Positions 12,580 through 20,375 of a stretch of 23,509 nt of DNA are shown here, piece by piece. The DNA comes from Candidatus Rifleibacteriota bacterium. Its GTDB lineage: Bacteria; Riflebacteria; Ozemobacteria; Ozemobacterales; Ozemobacteraceae. Position 1 is the first letter of the stretch. Each line of letters begins with the position of its first letter. The stretch lies in assembly GCA_029560455.1 (NCBI GenBank), contig JAKQKW010000103.1, positions 1-23,509 on the forward strand, written 5' to 3'. The translations under genes and the position numbers were made by a program. The notes beneath the pieces are model-generated. The model saw only the letters and a program-made list of their open reading frames with translations, made no database searches and was not told where the DNA came from.

Positions 12580-14658
12580 ATGGCACTGCCTAATCGGATT
12601 CATATACCTTTCCGTGTTGCAGCCTCGATGGTCTGGAATTACGCCAGAGCACGGATTTTCGAGCAGGTAAAATCTGTTGCCTTCATCATTCTCTATCTGG
12701 TTGCCTTCAAAATTGTCGTGCTTAACACGCCGCCAACCAATGCATTGCAGATTTCCGCCGGTGTCGGAATGGTGGTGCTGGGTCTGGCCTTTTTTCTTGA
12801 GGGGCTGTTTCTTGGCCTGATGCCGCTCGGTGAAAGGGTGGGGCTGCAGCTGCCTCAGCGGTGCAATATTGCAGTGATCATGGGTTTCGGTCTTTTGCTC
12901 GGGGTGAGTGCCACGCTTGCGGAGCCCGCCATTGCCGCTCTAAGACTGGCAGGTGTAACTGTTACCCCCTGGGAAACCCCGCTGCTTTACCGCCTGCTTG
13001 AAGTCGAAACCGACAAGCTGGTCATGTCTATTGGCGCCGGGGTTGGTTTTGCGGTCGCTTTCGGTATGGTGCGCTTCTACTGGGGTGTTTCGATCAAGCC
13101 CTTCATTTATTTTCTGGTTCCGGTGCTGCTTGCAATGACGGCGGTATTTTCACGCGATGAAAATCTGCGCCACATTCTCAACCTTGCCTGGGACACCGGC
13201 GGTGTCACAACCGGTCCGGTAACCGTTCCTCTGGTGCTTGCCATGGGTATCGGGGTCAGTCGCTCGGCAGGCAAGCATGAAGGCACAGCATCCGGCTTCG
13301 GTATTGTCGCCCTCGCTTCGCTTTTCCCGGTCATTGGCGTTCTATGTATGGGTGCCTGGCTGAACTCGACTACGCCAAAGCCGGTTTCTGCTGCCGAGTT
13401 CTTCTCGCCGGGCAATCGTGTCAATGCCATGAAGCTGGTAAAAAGCGAAAAAGAGCTTGAGGCAATAGCTTTTCAGCGCGGTGACGAAACCGCCAGGCAG
13501 TCATTCTATGGCAATCAGCTTGCCTACGAGTCGTCACTGCGGCTTCTTTCCGATAAGGAAAAGCGCGCGCCTCTGCTGGGTGCACTTGCGTTGAATGACT
13601 GGCTTGCCAGGCGTGCTTCAGAGAACGAAAAAGCGATAGTCGCTCTTGAAATGTCGGGCCGCCCTGCGACTTCGGATGTTGTCGCCCCCGACAGTGCGGA
13701 AGTGGTGAAAAATGAAGCCAGGCTTGCATTCAGGGCCGTAGTGCCGCTGGTAATTCTGCTGGTGTTCGTTCTTATGGTCATTTTGCGTGACAAGCCGAGG
13801 CGCACTGACGAAGTTTTACTGGGTATTCTGTTTGCGCTTGCGGGCATGGGTATACTCACCAGTGGTATCAGGCTTGGGCTTGGACCGCTCGGAGACCAGG
13901 TCGGCCGTCCGCTGCCGCAGGTTTTCAGAAGTGAGACGCACGAAGAGGGCCGTATCATTCTCGAGCCATTCGATCTTGGTCAGGTGCTGACCTCGTTTTC
14001 GCAGCATGGCACGGTGAGCAGGTTCTTTTATCTGCAGGACCGCAAGGGAGTTCCCCACCCGGTGCCTTTCGATGCGACCAGATATGATCAGAAAGCCCGT
14101 CGTTACGAGCATATCGTCGAGCGCCCGCCGCTGTTCGGGCCAGAGCTGACAATGATCGGTATCGCGCTCGTTTTTATTTTTGCATTTGGTATGGGCTACG
14201 GTTCGACGGTGGCCGAGCCGGCCCTGAGTGCCCTTGGCGCGACAGTCGAAGACCTGACGGTCGGAACCGTTAAAAGAAGCGGGGTTATTCGTACTGTTTC
14301 GCTCGGAGTTGGTATTGGGCTTGTGGTCGGGGTTGCCCGTATTCTCTATGCTATTCCTGTGGTCTGGCTGCTGTTGCCCTCATATCTGATGGTGACGATC
14401 CTGACTTATTTCAGCGAAGACGATTTTGCCGGCATCGCCTGGGATTCAGGTGGTGTAACTACCGGTCCGATTACCGTGCCGCTGGTGCTTGCCATGGGCC
14501 TGGGAATCGGTGGCGAATTGAAGGTTGTCGACGGCTTCGGCATTGTGGCCATGGCATCGGTGTTTCCGATTCTGACGATGCTGATTTACGGAATTGCCGT
14601 GCAGATGCGCCAGCGCCAGCTTCTTCAGGCACAGACAGAGGTAAACAGCGATGAATGA
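12580..14658 (+). CDS. DUF1538 membrane protein, two repeated halves
   Basis: A 692-residue integral membrane protein matching DUF1538 as a direct duplication. The first half has LGLMPLGERVGLQLPQ (79-94), ATLAEPAIAAL (111-121) and DTGGVTTGPVTVPLVLAMG (205-223). The second repeats these as LGLGPLGDQVGRPLPQ (432-447), STVAEPALSAL (542-552) and DSGGVTTGPITVPLVLAMG (622-640). Each half has several hydrophobic helices, and a soluble, charged insert (about 262-382) separates them. The Gly/Thr/Pro-rich repeated motif in each half, with hydrophobic flanks, resembles broken-helix re-entrant loops of secondary transporters. Transport is inferred and the substrate is unknown. The frame is open back to a TTG at 12463, which is the promoter -35; GGGGGAG just before the ATG at 12580 fixes the start. 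It overlaps the PII-like gene by eight bases. Confidence 0.85.
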   Translation: MALPNRIHIPFRVAASMVWNYARARIFEQVKSVAFIILYLVAFKIVVLNTPPTNALQISAGVGMVVLGLAFFLEGLFLGLMPLGERVGLQLPQRCNIAVIMGFGLLLGVSATLAEPAIAALRLAGVTVTPWETPLLYRLLEVETDKLVMSIGAGVGFAVAFGMVRFYWGVSIKPFIYFLVPVLLAMTAVFSRDENLRHILNLAWDTGGVTTGPVTVPLVLAMGIGVSRSAGKHEGTASGFGIVALASLFPVIGVLCMGAWLNSTTPKPVSAAEFFSPGNRVNAMKLVKSEKELEAIAFQRGDETARQSFYGNQLAYESSLRLLSDKEKRAPLLGALALNDWLARRASENEKAIVALEMSGRPATSDVVAPDSAEVVKNEARLAFRAVVPLVILLVFVLMVILRDKPRRTDEVLLGILFALAGMGILTSGIRLGLGPLGDQVGRPLPQVFRSETHEEGRIILEPFDLGQVLTSFSQHGTVSRFFYLQDRKGVPHPVPFDATRYDQKARRYEHIVERPPLFGPELTMIGIALVFIFAFGMGYGSTVAEPALSALGATVEDLTVGTVKRSGVIRTVSLGVGIGLVVGVARILYAIPVVWLLLPSYLMVTILTYFSEDDFAGIAWDSGGVTTGPITVPLVLAMGLGIGGELKVVDGFGIVAMASVFPILTMLIYGIAVQMRQRQLLQAQTEVNSDE

Positions 14659-15778
14659 CCTGCAGGCGATCTCACGCGAAGTTTCAAGAATCACTCTCAT
14701 TGCACACCAGAGCCTGAGCGGAAAAATAATCGAAATATTCGCCGGGCTTGGTGTCAGAACCCTGTTTGCCGAGAATTCACGCTGTGTCAGACAGAAAGTT
14801 AATACCAGTTTTCTCGGAATTCCGGGCCTGGGCATGGAATTCAGCGATGTGGCAACCGAAATTTTCAGGGTTACCGTTCCGGTTGCGACGGTTGATATGG
14901 TGCTCTGCCGGCTGATAAAAGAACTCGAACTGCAGATTCCCGGTCGCGGGGCAGTTTTTGCACAGGATCTCACCGAAATTACCCGCATGGATGCCCCGGA
15001 AATAAGATGCGAAGAAGCTGATGATCTCAGATTGCTGAAGGACCTGTCGCTGATAACCGGTATTCAGTCAAAGTCGGGCAGTGGTGCTAACCTGTTCAGA
15101 GTTGCTTTGAAACTCGGGGTGGGTGTTCCTGTCGTCAGTATCGGCATTGGCACCGGCATTCGCGATCGGCTTGGGCTTTTGCGCATCACCATTTCGCCCG
15201 AGAAAGAACTGGTCTATCTGATGGTGCCATCGCACGATGCCGACGGCCTGCAGCGCCTTTTGATCGAAGAAGGGCACCTCGACCGGCCTGGTGGCGGGTT
15301 TCTCTATCAGACCCCGATTCGTGCCGGTATCGTTGACCCGCTGATCAGAATTGGCCGCCAGGAACACGCGGCAAGCATCGAGCAGATCATCGCCGCGATT
15401 GACGACCTCAAAAAAGGTACCGCCTGGCGCAAACGCTTTTTCGGCATGGAATCGAACTATGACAGCTCAGGGCAGCCCGTGTACACGCACCGCGAAATCG
15501 GTTTTCTCTGCCACGAGGGCGAGGGCGATGCTTTTGTGCATGCCGCAATGCAGTCTGGTGCTGAAGGGGCGACTATCGCACGCCTCAGGGCCATTCACCT
15601 TGCCGGCGACAAAAAAGGGCGCAGCGTTCCGTGTGAATACGGCATACTCTGCGTTGCCTCGCCTCTCGAACAGCAGGTTCTTGCAGCCCTTTCAGAGGTT
15701 GCCGGCAAGCGCGAAGACAATGAATGGGTTCTGCAGTCGCAGAAAGCCTGCTCAGTTTTCTCACACAAGCGCAACTGA
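14651..15778 (+). CDS. Protein of three PII-like modules in one chain
   Basis: A 375-residue soluble protein. Residues 132-225 are clearly PII(GlnB)-like: a GTGIRDRLGLLRITISPEKE block, a helix, then GHLDRPGGGFLYQTPI, equivalent to the 'TGxIGDGxIFV' end of PII. Residues 13-110 have the same plan (ITLIAHQSLSGKIIEIF, then FRVTVPVATVDMVLCRLIKE, then PGRGAVFAQDL). Residues 282-370 do too, more weakly (REIGFLCHEGEGDAFVHAAM, then YGILCVASPLEQQVLAALSE, then REDNEWVLQSQ). PII proteins are homotrimers that sense ATP/ADP and 2-oxoglutarate and gate transporters such as AmtB. Here one chain could form the trimer. The start (14651) lies within the end of the DUF1538 gene, with AGAGG about 10 bases upstream, so the two are translationally coupled and probably act together. 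The ligand is unknown. Confidence 0.75.
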   Translation: MNDLQAISREVSRITLIAHQSLSGKIIEIFAGLGVRTLFAENSRCVRQKVNTSFLGIPGLGMEFSDVATEIFRVTVPVATVDMVLCRLIKELELQIPGRGAVFAQDLTEITRMDAPEIRCEEADDLRLLKDLSLITGIQSKSGSGANLFRVALKLGVGVPVVSIGIGTGIRDRLGLLRITISPEKELVYLMVPSHDADGLQRLLIEEGHLDRPGGGFLYQTPIRAGIVDPLIRIGRQEHAASIEQIIAAIDDLKKGTAWRKRFFGMESNYDSSGQPVYTHREIGFLCHEGEGDAFVHAAMQSGAEGATIARLRAIHLAGDKKGRSVPCEYGILCVASPLEQQVLAALSEVAGKREDNEWVLQSQKACSVFSHKRN

Positions 15779-15780
15779 GT

Positions 15781-15806
15781 CCGGGTTTCGTTTACCCGGG
15801 TCTGTT
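15781..15806 (+). terminator. Probable terminator of the DUF1538/PII-like operon
   Basis: CCGGGT/ACCCGG stem with a 7-nt loop starting two bases after the stop codon, followed by GTCTGTTT. The T run is short, so termination may be partial. Confidence 0.55.
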
Positions 15807-15855
15807 TCCGCCAAGATGCTTCAATTCAGGTGAATAATAATTATTGAGCGTGCAG

Positions 15856-17265
15856 TCAATTGCTGCTGAACGCGATTGGAACTATGCCAAGCTTGCGGGC
15901 TTCGTCGATGTCGATGATCTGGTAGTCAGGGTCGTCGTCGGCAATGAATTTCTTTTCGTGCTTCTGAAAATCCTGCATGGTTTCCTGAAGGGTTTCGACG
16001 AAGAAATCTTCGCCTTTGCCGGCTGAAAGCATCGTTGTTTCAAGACAACAGTAAGATTCGGCCTTTTCATCGAGATAGAAACCGATATACATGTGCCCGG
16101 GAACGATAACCAGGAATGGATTAATGCCGATTTTGTAAAGCACAGAAGCTATAAGAACGCTGCCGTCGACGCAGTTTGCCTGAACATTGTTGAGGGATTC
16201 TTCTATAAACCTGACGTTTTGCGAGGAAACCACTTCGGAATGTGCTGAGGGAGTGGTAATGGAACTGTACTTTATCCCGCGCTTCTGGAGTGCTTTCCAG
16301 ATTGCATATACCTGTCTGATAACTTCATCATCATCGCCTGACTGGTAGCCGGTGAAACTGTCGACAACTTTTGTTTTCAACGCTTCCCTGAGAATTACAT
16401 CTATCATCGGGTGGCTTTCATTGACATAAGCAGCGAACAGAAAGCTGATGTCGGCGTAGGACTCGTCTGCAAGGCTTGTATAGAAGGTCGGGCAATCATT
16501 TATCGATCGGATGAGAGCAGTTTTGACCCTGGTGACGGGTTCTTTTCCGTTCACTGAAAGAGCGAAATTGATACTCAACGGGAGAGGCTGCCTCTGTTTT
16601 AAAAGAATGTCATACTTAAAACTGATCTGAGGGCAGAGAAAATATATTTCATCAGCTTTTTCCAGAGTGGCTTCGATGGTGGCAGCGTTCATGATGAGAT
16701 TTTCGCTGATCGTCAGGCGTACCCGGGTGCCTTTTGCGGGGTTTCTTATGCCAATGCCGATCAGACCGCCCTGGTCACCATGGATCGTCGGGTCGGGGGT
16801 TTCAGGCGCGTCGAGCTTGATGATGGACGTGGAAATCAGGAATGATGGGAAAAAATTTGCGTCCATTTCTATGAAAGGTTCCCAGTCGCCCGGCGTGGCA
16901 AGTTTCATTTCCGGCTTCTGCACGGTCGAATCTTCTGATTCCTCTTCATTTCCTTCTTCAACAGCCTCTTCGCTTTCTTCAGTTTCTTCTGTGACTGTGC
17001 TGTCTTCAGAACTGTCTTCGTCTGAACCCGAAAGTTCAGAATCGTCTGAATCATTGTTTTCAGAAATATCTGAAACACCCTGGTCAATTAGTTTCTTTGT
17101 CCAGCCAGAGGCTTTTTGGCCAGGTTCAGACGGGCGAATCCGAGTCTTACCCGAGAGCCCGGCAGCCATTTCTGATTTCGCGGTCAGTCCGCCCTGAGAA
17201 AAGCCTGATTCAATTGAGCAGAAGGTAAAAACAATGATGAGAATGGCTAAAAGATGCTTGCTGAT
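15856..17265 (-). CDS. Exported transglutaminase-like protein with apparent AUC start
   Basis: The C-terminal third has the transglutaminase-like cysteine-protease pattern: QANCVDGSVLIASVLYKIGI holds the presumed catalytic Cys, and VPGHMYIGFYLD, 26 residues on, the His (Cys365 and His391 counting from 17265). Residues about 60-115 form a Ser/Glu/Asp-rich, probably disordered tract. The first conventional ATG is at 17169, but it has no SD and would give no signal peptide. Upstream in the same open frame is AGGAG (17273-17277), seven bases, then ATC (17265), then SKHLLAILIIVFTFC and SIESGFSQ, a good signal peptide. The start is therefore probably AUC, or an ATG lost by mutation or sequencing error. 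No in-frame ATG, GTG or TTG exists in that stretch. It is likely transcribed from the upstream exported-protein gene through a hairpin. Confidence 0.72.
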   Translation of the reverse strand: MSKHLLAILIIVFTFCSIESGFSQGGLTAKSEMAAGLSGKTRIRPSEPGQKASGWTKKLIDQGVSDISENNDSDDSELSGSDEDSSEDSTVTEETEESEEAVEEGNEEESEDSTVQKPEMKLATPGDWEPFIEMDANFFPSFLISTSIIKLDAPETPDPTIHGDQGGLIGIGIRNPAKGTRVRLTISENLIMNAATIEATLEKADEIYFLCPQISFKYDILLKQRQPLPLSINFALSVNGKEPVTRVKTALIRSINDCPTFYTSLADESYADISFLFAAYVNESHPMIDVILREALKTKVVDSFTGYQSGDDDEVIRQVYAIWKALQKRGIKYSSITTPSAHSEVVSSQNVRFIEESLNNVQANCVDGSVLIASVLYKIGINPFLVIVPGHMYIGFYLDEKAESYCCLETTMLSAGKGEDFFVETLQETMQDFQKHEKKFIADDDPDYQIIDIDEARKLGIVPIAFSSN

Positions 17266-17286
17266 ATTGGTTCTCCTGTGGCTGAT

Positions 17287-17317
17287 AAAAAAGGTGTCTG
17301 CCAGTAGGCAGACACCT
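17287..17317 (-). terminator. Hairpin between two exported-protein genes
   Basis: An 11-bp perfect stem (AGGTGTCTGCC and complement, loop of four) with TTTTTA after it on the minus strand: a strong intrinsic terminator 24 bases past the stop of the gene at 17342. Only ten bases separate it from the RBS of the transglutaminase-like gene, with no room for a promoter, so it probably acts as an attenuator with read-through. Confidence 0.85.
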
Positions 17318-17341
17318 GCATCAACATCTTAAAATCTTCAG

Positions 17342-17908
17342 TTATTCTTCGTCACCGGCAGCTTCATCTTCGGTGTCTTCAGTTTCTTCGGTGGCGGCCG
17401 GAGCTGTGGCCGGGGCGGCGACTTCAGGAGCGGCAGGCTTGATGCCCTTGATCACTTCGGCGATGCCGGCGGCATGCTGTTCTTCAGCTGCTTTAGCGGC
17501 GAAATAATAAACGCAGAGGGCGTTTTCGGCCGGGGTGATGATGATTGAAACCATTACTTCAAGGCCTTTTTCAGCACAGGTGCCTTCAAAGGTGATGGCG
17601 GGCATTTCGTTGATTTTTTCTTCGACCGGTTCACCAAAAGTGGTGGTGCCGATGGCTTTGTCGATTTCGGCCTTGGCCTTTTCGAGACCGGCTTCAAGGT
17701 CTTTAACATCGAGAACTTCGAAAACAAACTGAACGGCTTCGTCGGGTGAAGCCATGCGGATTGCTTCGTCAGTCATTTCATGTTTCCAGCCATCCGGGCA
17801 TACGAGATCGACTTTTCCATCGGGAAAAGTGAATTCTTCAACGGCGGCAAAAGCGTAGCCGGAGAAAAGCATGCAGAAAACGGCGAGGGTTACGAGAATC
17901 TTTTTCAT
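17342..17908 (-). CDS. Small exported protein with acidic Ala/Pro tail
   Basis: A 188-residue protein. The signal peptide is MKKILVTLAVFCMLFSGYAFA, cleaved probably after residue 21. A compact domain of about 125 residues follows (FTFPDGKVDLVCPDGWKHEM, then EAVQFVFEVLDVKDLEAGLE, then ENALCVYYFAAKAAEEQHAA). Its layout recalls small PsbP/DUF1795-like secreted domains, where an opening 'dGw' strand is followed by a helix and a stretch of strands, but this is only a resemblance. The tail (about 153-188) is Ala/Pro-rich and then very acidic (EETEDTEDEAAGDEE). AGGA lies nine bases before the ATG at 17908. It has its own promoter and is the first gene of a pair with the transglutaminase-like protein, whose own acidic tract is similar in composition. 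Confidence 0.8.
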   Translation of the reverse strand: MKKILVTLAVFCMLFSGYAFAAVEEFTFPDGKVDLVCPDGWKHEMTDEAIRMASPDEAVQFVFEVLDVKDLEAGLEKAKAEIDKAIGTTTFGEPVEEKINEMPAITFEGTCAEKGLEVMVSIIITPAENALCVYYFAAKAAEEQHAAGIAEVIKGIKPAAPEVAAPATAPAATEETEDTEDEAAGDEE

Positions 17909-17957
17909 ATCTGATCCTTATCAACATCATGACTTACCCTTAAAAAAGGGTACACAA

Positions 17958-17986
17958 AATTAACATTAGACTGTTTTTGAAGTCAA
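17958..17986 (-). promoter_or_regulatory. Possible promoter of the small exported-protein gene
   Basis: TTGACT (17981-17986) is followed after 17 bases by TTAATT (17958-17963) on the minus strand. The -35 is good, but the -10 matches consensus at only three of six positions. Confidence 0.4.
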
Positions 17987-17991
17987 TCTGC

Positions 17992-18018
17992 CTTAAGCCG
18001 CTGGAATTCAGGCTTAAG
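17992..18018. repeat. 8-bp inverted repeat between HDOD stop and next promoter
   Basis: CTTAAGCC (17992-17999) and GGCTTAAG (18011-18018) with an 11-base loop. It could terminate the HDOD transcript, although no T run follows, or serve as an operator just upstream of the next promoter. Confidence 0.4.
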
Positions 18019-18049
18019 AGAAAATGGTCGCCTGATTTTTCATGGCAGT

Positions 18050-19207
18050 TCAGGCCGATTCTGGAGTAAAAGACTTCATGGTTTCAGTAAAGAAGGCAAG
18101 AAGCTCCATTCTCGCCTCGTTATCCGAGATATTTGGCGTAAGCGAGAACTCTTTCGCCAGCGGTGAGAAATCAAGCCCCTGTAATTTGTCGATGGCGCTG
18201 TTAAGAAAGGCGTTGGCACAGATTACCGGTCTGACGATCTTGTCGAAGGGGCCTGAAACGATGCTGTGGTGATCCGAAGTGCAGGTTTTTACGTAATCAG
18301 GAAGTTTCCATTCTGTGGCCAGGCGGGCGCCGACTTCGCAATGAGTGGTGCCGAAGATTTCCTTCTCAGTAACCAGAATATTCAGCTTTTCAGAAACAGC
18401 TTTTGCCACAGCTTTTGCATATTCGTCGAGATAGCAGAACTGCAGAGCCAGCGAGCCGACATCGTGCAGCAGGGCTGCGACTCTTATTTTCCCGAGAGTC
18501 ATGAGGTCTTTGGTTTTTCTTTCGGCAAGTTTGACCGCAAGATGTGCGCAACACTCACCATGAATCAGCTTGTCTTTCTGATGCGCAAAATATTTGGTTG
18601 CCAGGCTCTGAAAAATCAACTGCACAAGAACCTGCCTGATGCCTTCAAGACCGAGGTATGCCAGTGCATTTTCGATGTTGTCGACCGGGTTGCGGCGCAT
18701 ATAGAACGCTGAGTTGGCTACCTGCAGGATACGGGCGATCAGCAATGGCTCGTCGATGATGCCTTTCTGAATCTTGTCGAACGAGATATCAGGCTGCTTG
18801 AGCATATCGAGAATGTTCAGCGCCGAGGTTCTGAAAGGCGTGACGTCAGCGAAATCCTTGATTACTTTTTCCATGACGATTGCGCTTTTGATGCTGCAGA
18901 CCGCATCATCTGACGAGGCAAAAGCTTCGGCGAAATCATGGGCAAACGGCACCTGCGCCTCGTTCTGGTAAGCCATTTTCAGTATGGTTTTTTCAGAAAT
19001 CAGCTTCAGTTGCGGGCCGACGTCCGGAGTCAGACTGCATTGCGGCTGCATAGAAAAAACCACGCCTTTGAATTTGCGCGCCAGAATGTTGAGTGCCCCT
19101 ATCGATCGGTGCGAACCGTCGATAACGGTGTCTGTATTGATGAATTCCATTACCCCAAAGCCGCAGTCTTTAACGATGAACGGGTGTGCTGCTGTCGGTG
19201 ATTCCAT
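18050..19207 (-). CDS. HDOD-domain signalling protein
   Basis: A 385-residue cytoplasmic protein. The HDOD domain spans about 125-330, with FRTSALNILDMLKQPDISFD, then EPLLIARILQVANSAFYMRR (the usual 'xLxxxILxxaNSafy'), then the ALAYLGLEGIRQVLV segment. It retains LLHDVG (His248, Asp249), THCEVGARLATEWKLP and SDHH, so parts of an HD metal site remain; many HDOD proteins have lost them. HDOD proteins generally act in two-component or cyclic-nucleotide signalling as scaffolds. Residues 1-120 form a separate region of no recognised family, starting with VKDCGFGVMEFINTDTVIDG and containing a Met/Gln-Pro-Gln strand and an acidic patch. GAGG five bases before the ATG at 19207 supports the start. No convincing promoter was found in 19208-19300. 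Confidence 0.85.
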   Translation of the reverse strand: MESPTAAHPFIVKDCGFGVMEFINTDTVIDGSHRSIGALNILARKFKGVVFSMQPQCSLTPDVGPQLKLISEKTILKMAYQNEAQVPFAHDFAEAFASSDDAVCSIKSAIVMEKVIKDFADVTPFRTSALNILDMLKQPDISFDKIQKGIIDEPLLIARILQVANSAFYMRRNPVDNIENALAYLGLEGIRQVLVQLIFQSLATKYFAHQKDKLIHGECCAHLAVKLAERKTKDLMTLGKIRVAALLHDVGSLALQFCYLDEYAKAVAKAVSEKLNILVTEKEIFGTTHCEVGARLATEWKLPDYVKTCTSDHHSIVSGPFDKIVRPVICANAFLNSAIDKLQGLDFSPLAKEFSLTPNISDNEARMELLAFFTETMKSFTPESA

Positions 19208-19448
19208 GTCGGCCTCGCTTTTATAATTAATCTGATTCTAACCCGTCAGGAAAAAAAATTAAAGCACCTGGGATTGCCGCCAGCATTCTTAAAATCAGTC
19301 ACTGAAACAGGCGCAGCAGGCCCCAGCATTAAGGAACTGCAGAATGTGTCTGCGCTCCAGGCTTCTGTAGAAATGAGCGCCAGTTGAAAATCCAACTAAT
19401 TCGCATGCTGCAAGGAATTTAGAAGAACTGGTCGTAAAATTACCGGTT

Positions 19449-19457
19449 TGTTATAAT
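19449..19457 (+). promoter_or_regulatory. Extended -10 promoter of the DxDG exported-protein gene
   Basis: TG-T-TATAAT gives a perfect TATAAT (19452-19457) with the TG extension one base upstream. The -35 region at 17-bp spacing is poor, as is usual for extended -10 promoters. The leader of about 25 bases contains GGGGAG just before the ATG at 19490. The gap 19208-19448 holds no gene; the only structure seen is a small AGTTG/CAACT hairpin near 19382-19397. Confidence 0.55.
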
Positions 19458-19489
19458 TCACGCAAAGACTGAGACCGGGGAGAGCAAGT

Positions 19490-20293
19490 ATGAGTAAAAA
19501 TTTGAAGAGATCTTTCATTCTGCTTTTCATGCTGCTGATTATCGGCACGGGTAACGCTGCCGGGCCTGATGAGTCTGTAATACCTGTTTATGCCGAATTT
19601 CTGCTTGGCGGCCGGTTAAATGGTGAATGGGTAGAGGCTGAAAAGATCGCCGATAAACTAATTGCCAGTCAGACCTGGAAAGCTTTTGCGTTTGACCGGC
19701 AGCTGCCGGACGAGCAGGGTGGCATGCCGCGCCGTGAAGAAGGGCCGGGCGAATACTGGGATATCACTTTCCCTGATGCGGGCGAAGGTGGCGAGGTAAT
19801 TCTCAGAGTCGCATCCGACAAGGCGGCGATGCCGAGAAAGCCCCGTCTGCAAAGCGGTGGGCTCGAAACCTATGAAAAAATCGTGGCCGGGTATCTCAAA
19901 AAAAATGGCATCACATCGGCGCCAAAGCTCAGGCAGGTCATTCGCGTCGACCTTGATGGCGACGGCAGCGAAGAGGTTTTTATCGTTGCCGACAATGTCG
20001 ATGCCACTGTGCCGGTTACCGTTGCCAATACTTATTCGCTGGTGCTTTTTCGTTGCCTGAAAAATGGCAAGGTCGAAACGACGGCGCTGCGTGAAAATTA
20101 TAATCATGAAGGCATCGAGGGCATGGCTGACAGCCCGAATGCCTATAAAGTTTCTTTTGTCGTCGATCTCGACGGCAACGGAACAATGGAGGTCATTATT
20201 TATGGCCGCTATTACGAGGGCTTCTGGTATGAAATTCATGAATTTTCAGGCGGGGTACTCAAAAAGGTGTTCAGCGAAGGACTGGGTGCCTGA
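19490..20293 (+). CDS. Exported protein with two DxDGxG loops
   Basis: A 267-residue protein with a signal peptide (MSKNLKRSFILLFMLLIIGT, then GNAA; cleavage near 24). The C-terminal half holds two copies of an Asp-rich loop: RVDLDGDGSEEVFIVADN (about 152-169) and VDLDGNGTMEVIIYGRY (about 226-242). Each is a strand, a DxDGxG calcium-type loop and another strand, like FG-GAP/integrin-type or dockerin-like calcium sites. The N-terminal half (about 25-140) contains LLGGRLNGEWVEAEKIADKL and is not recognised. Calcium binding is inferred from the motif. SD GGGGAG precedes the ATG. It is a single gene just upstream of the ABC operon, in the same direction, with 82 bases between and no visible terminator, so read-through is possible. 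Confidence 0.78.
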   Translation: MSKNLKRSFILLFMLLIIGTGNAAGPDESVIPVYAEFLLGGRLNGEWVEAEKIADKLIASQTWKAFAFDRQLPDEQGGMPRREEGPGEYWDITFPDAGEGGEVILRVASDKAAMPRKPRLQSGGLETYEKIVAGYLKKNGITSAPKLRQVIRVDLDGDGSEEVFIVADNVDATVPVTVANTYSLVLFRCLKNGKVETTALRENYNHEGIEGMADSPNAYKVSFVVDLDGNGTMEVIIYGRYYEGFWYEIHEFSGGVLKKVFSEGLGA

Positions 20294-20375
20294 AACAATT
20301 TTTTAAAAAAAGTTGAAACCTTTTTGATTCTTTCGGGTCAAGAGATTTTCAGAAAGAATGTAAGGAGGTTTTGCC

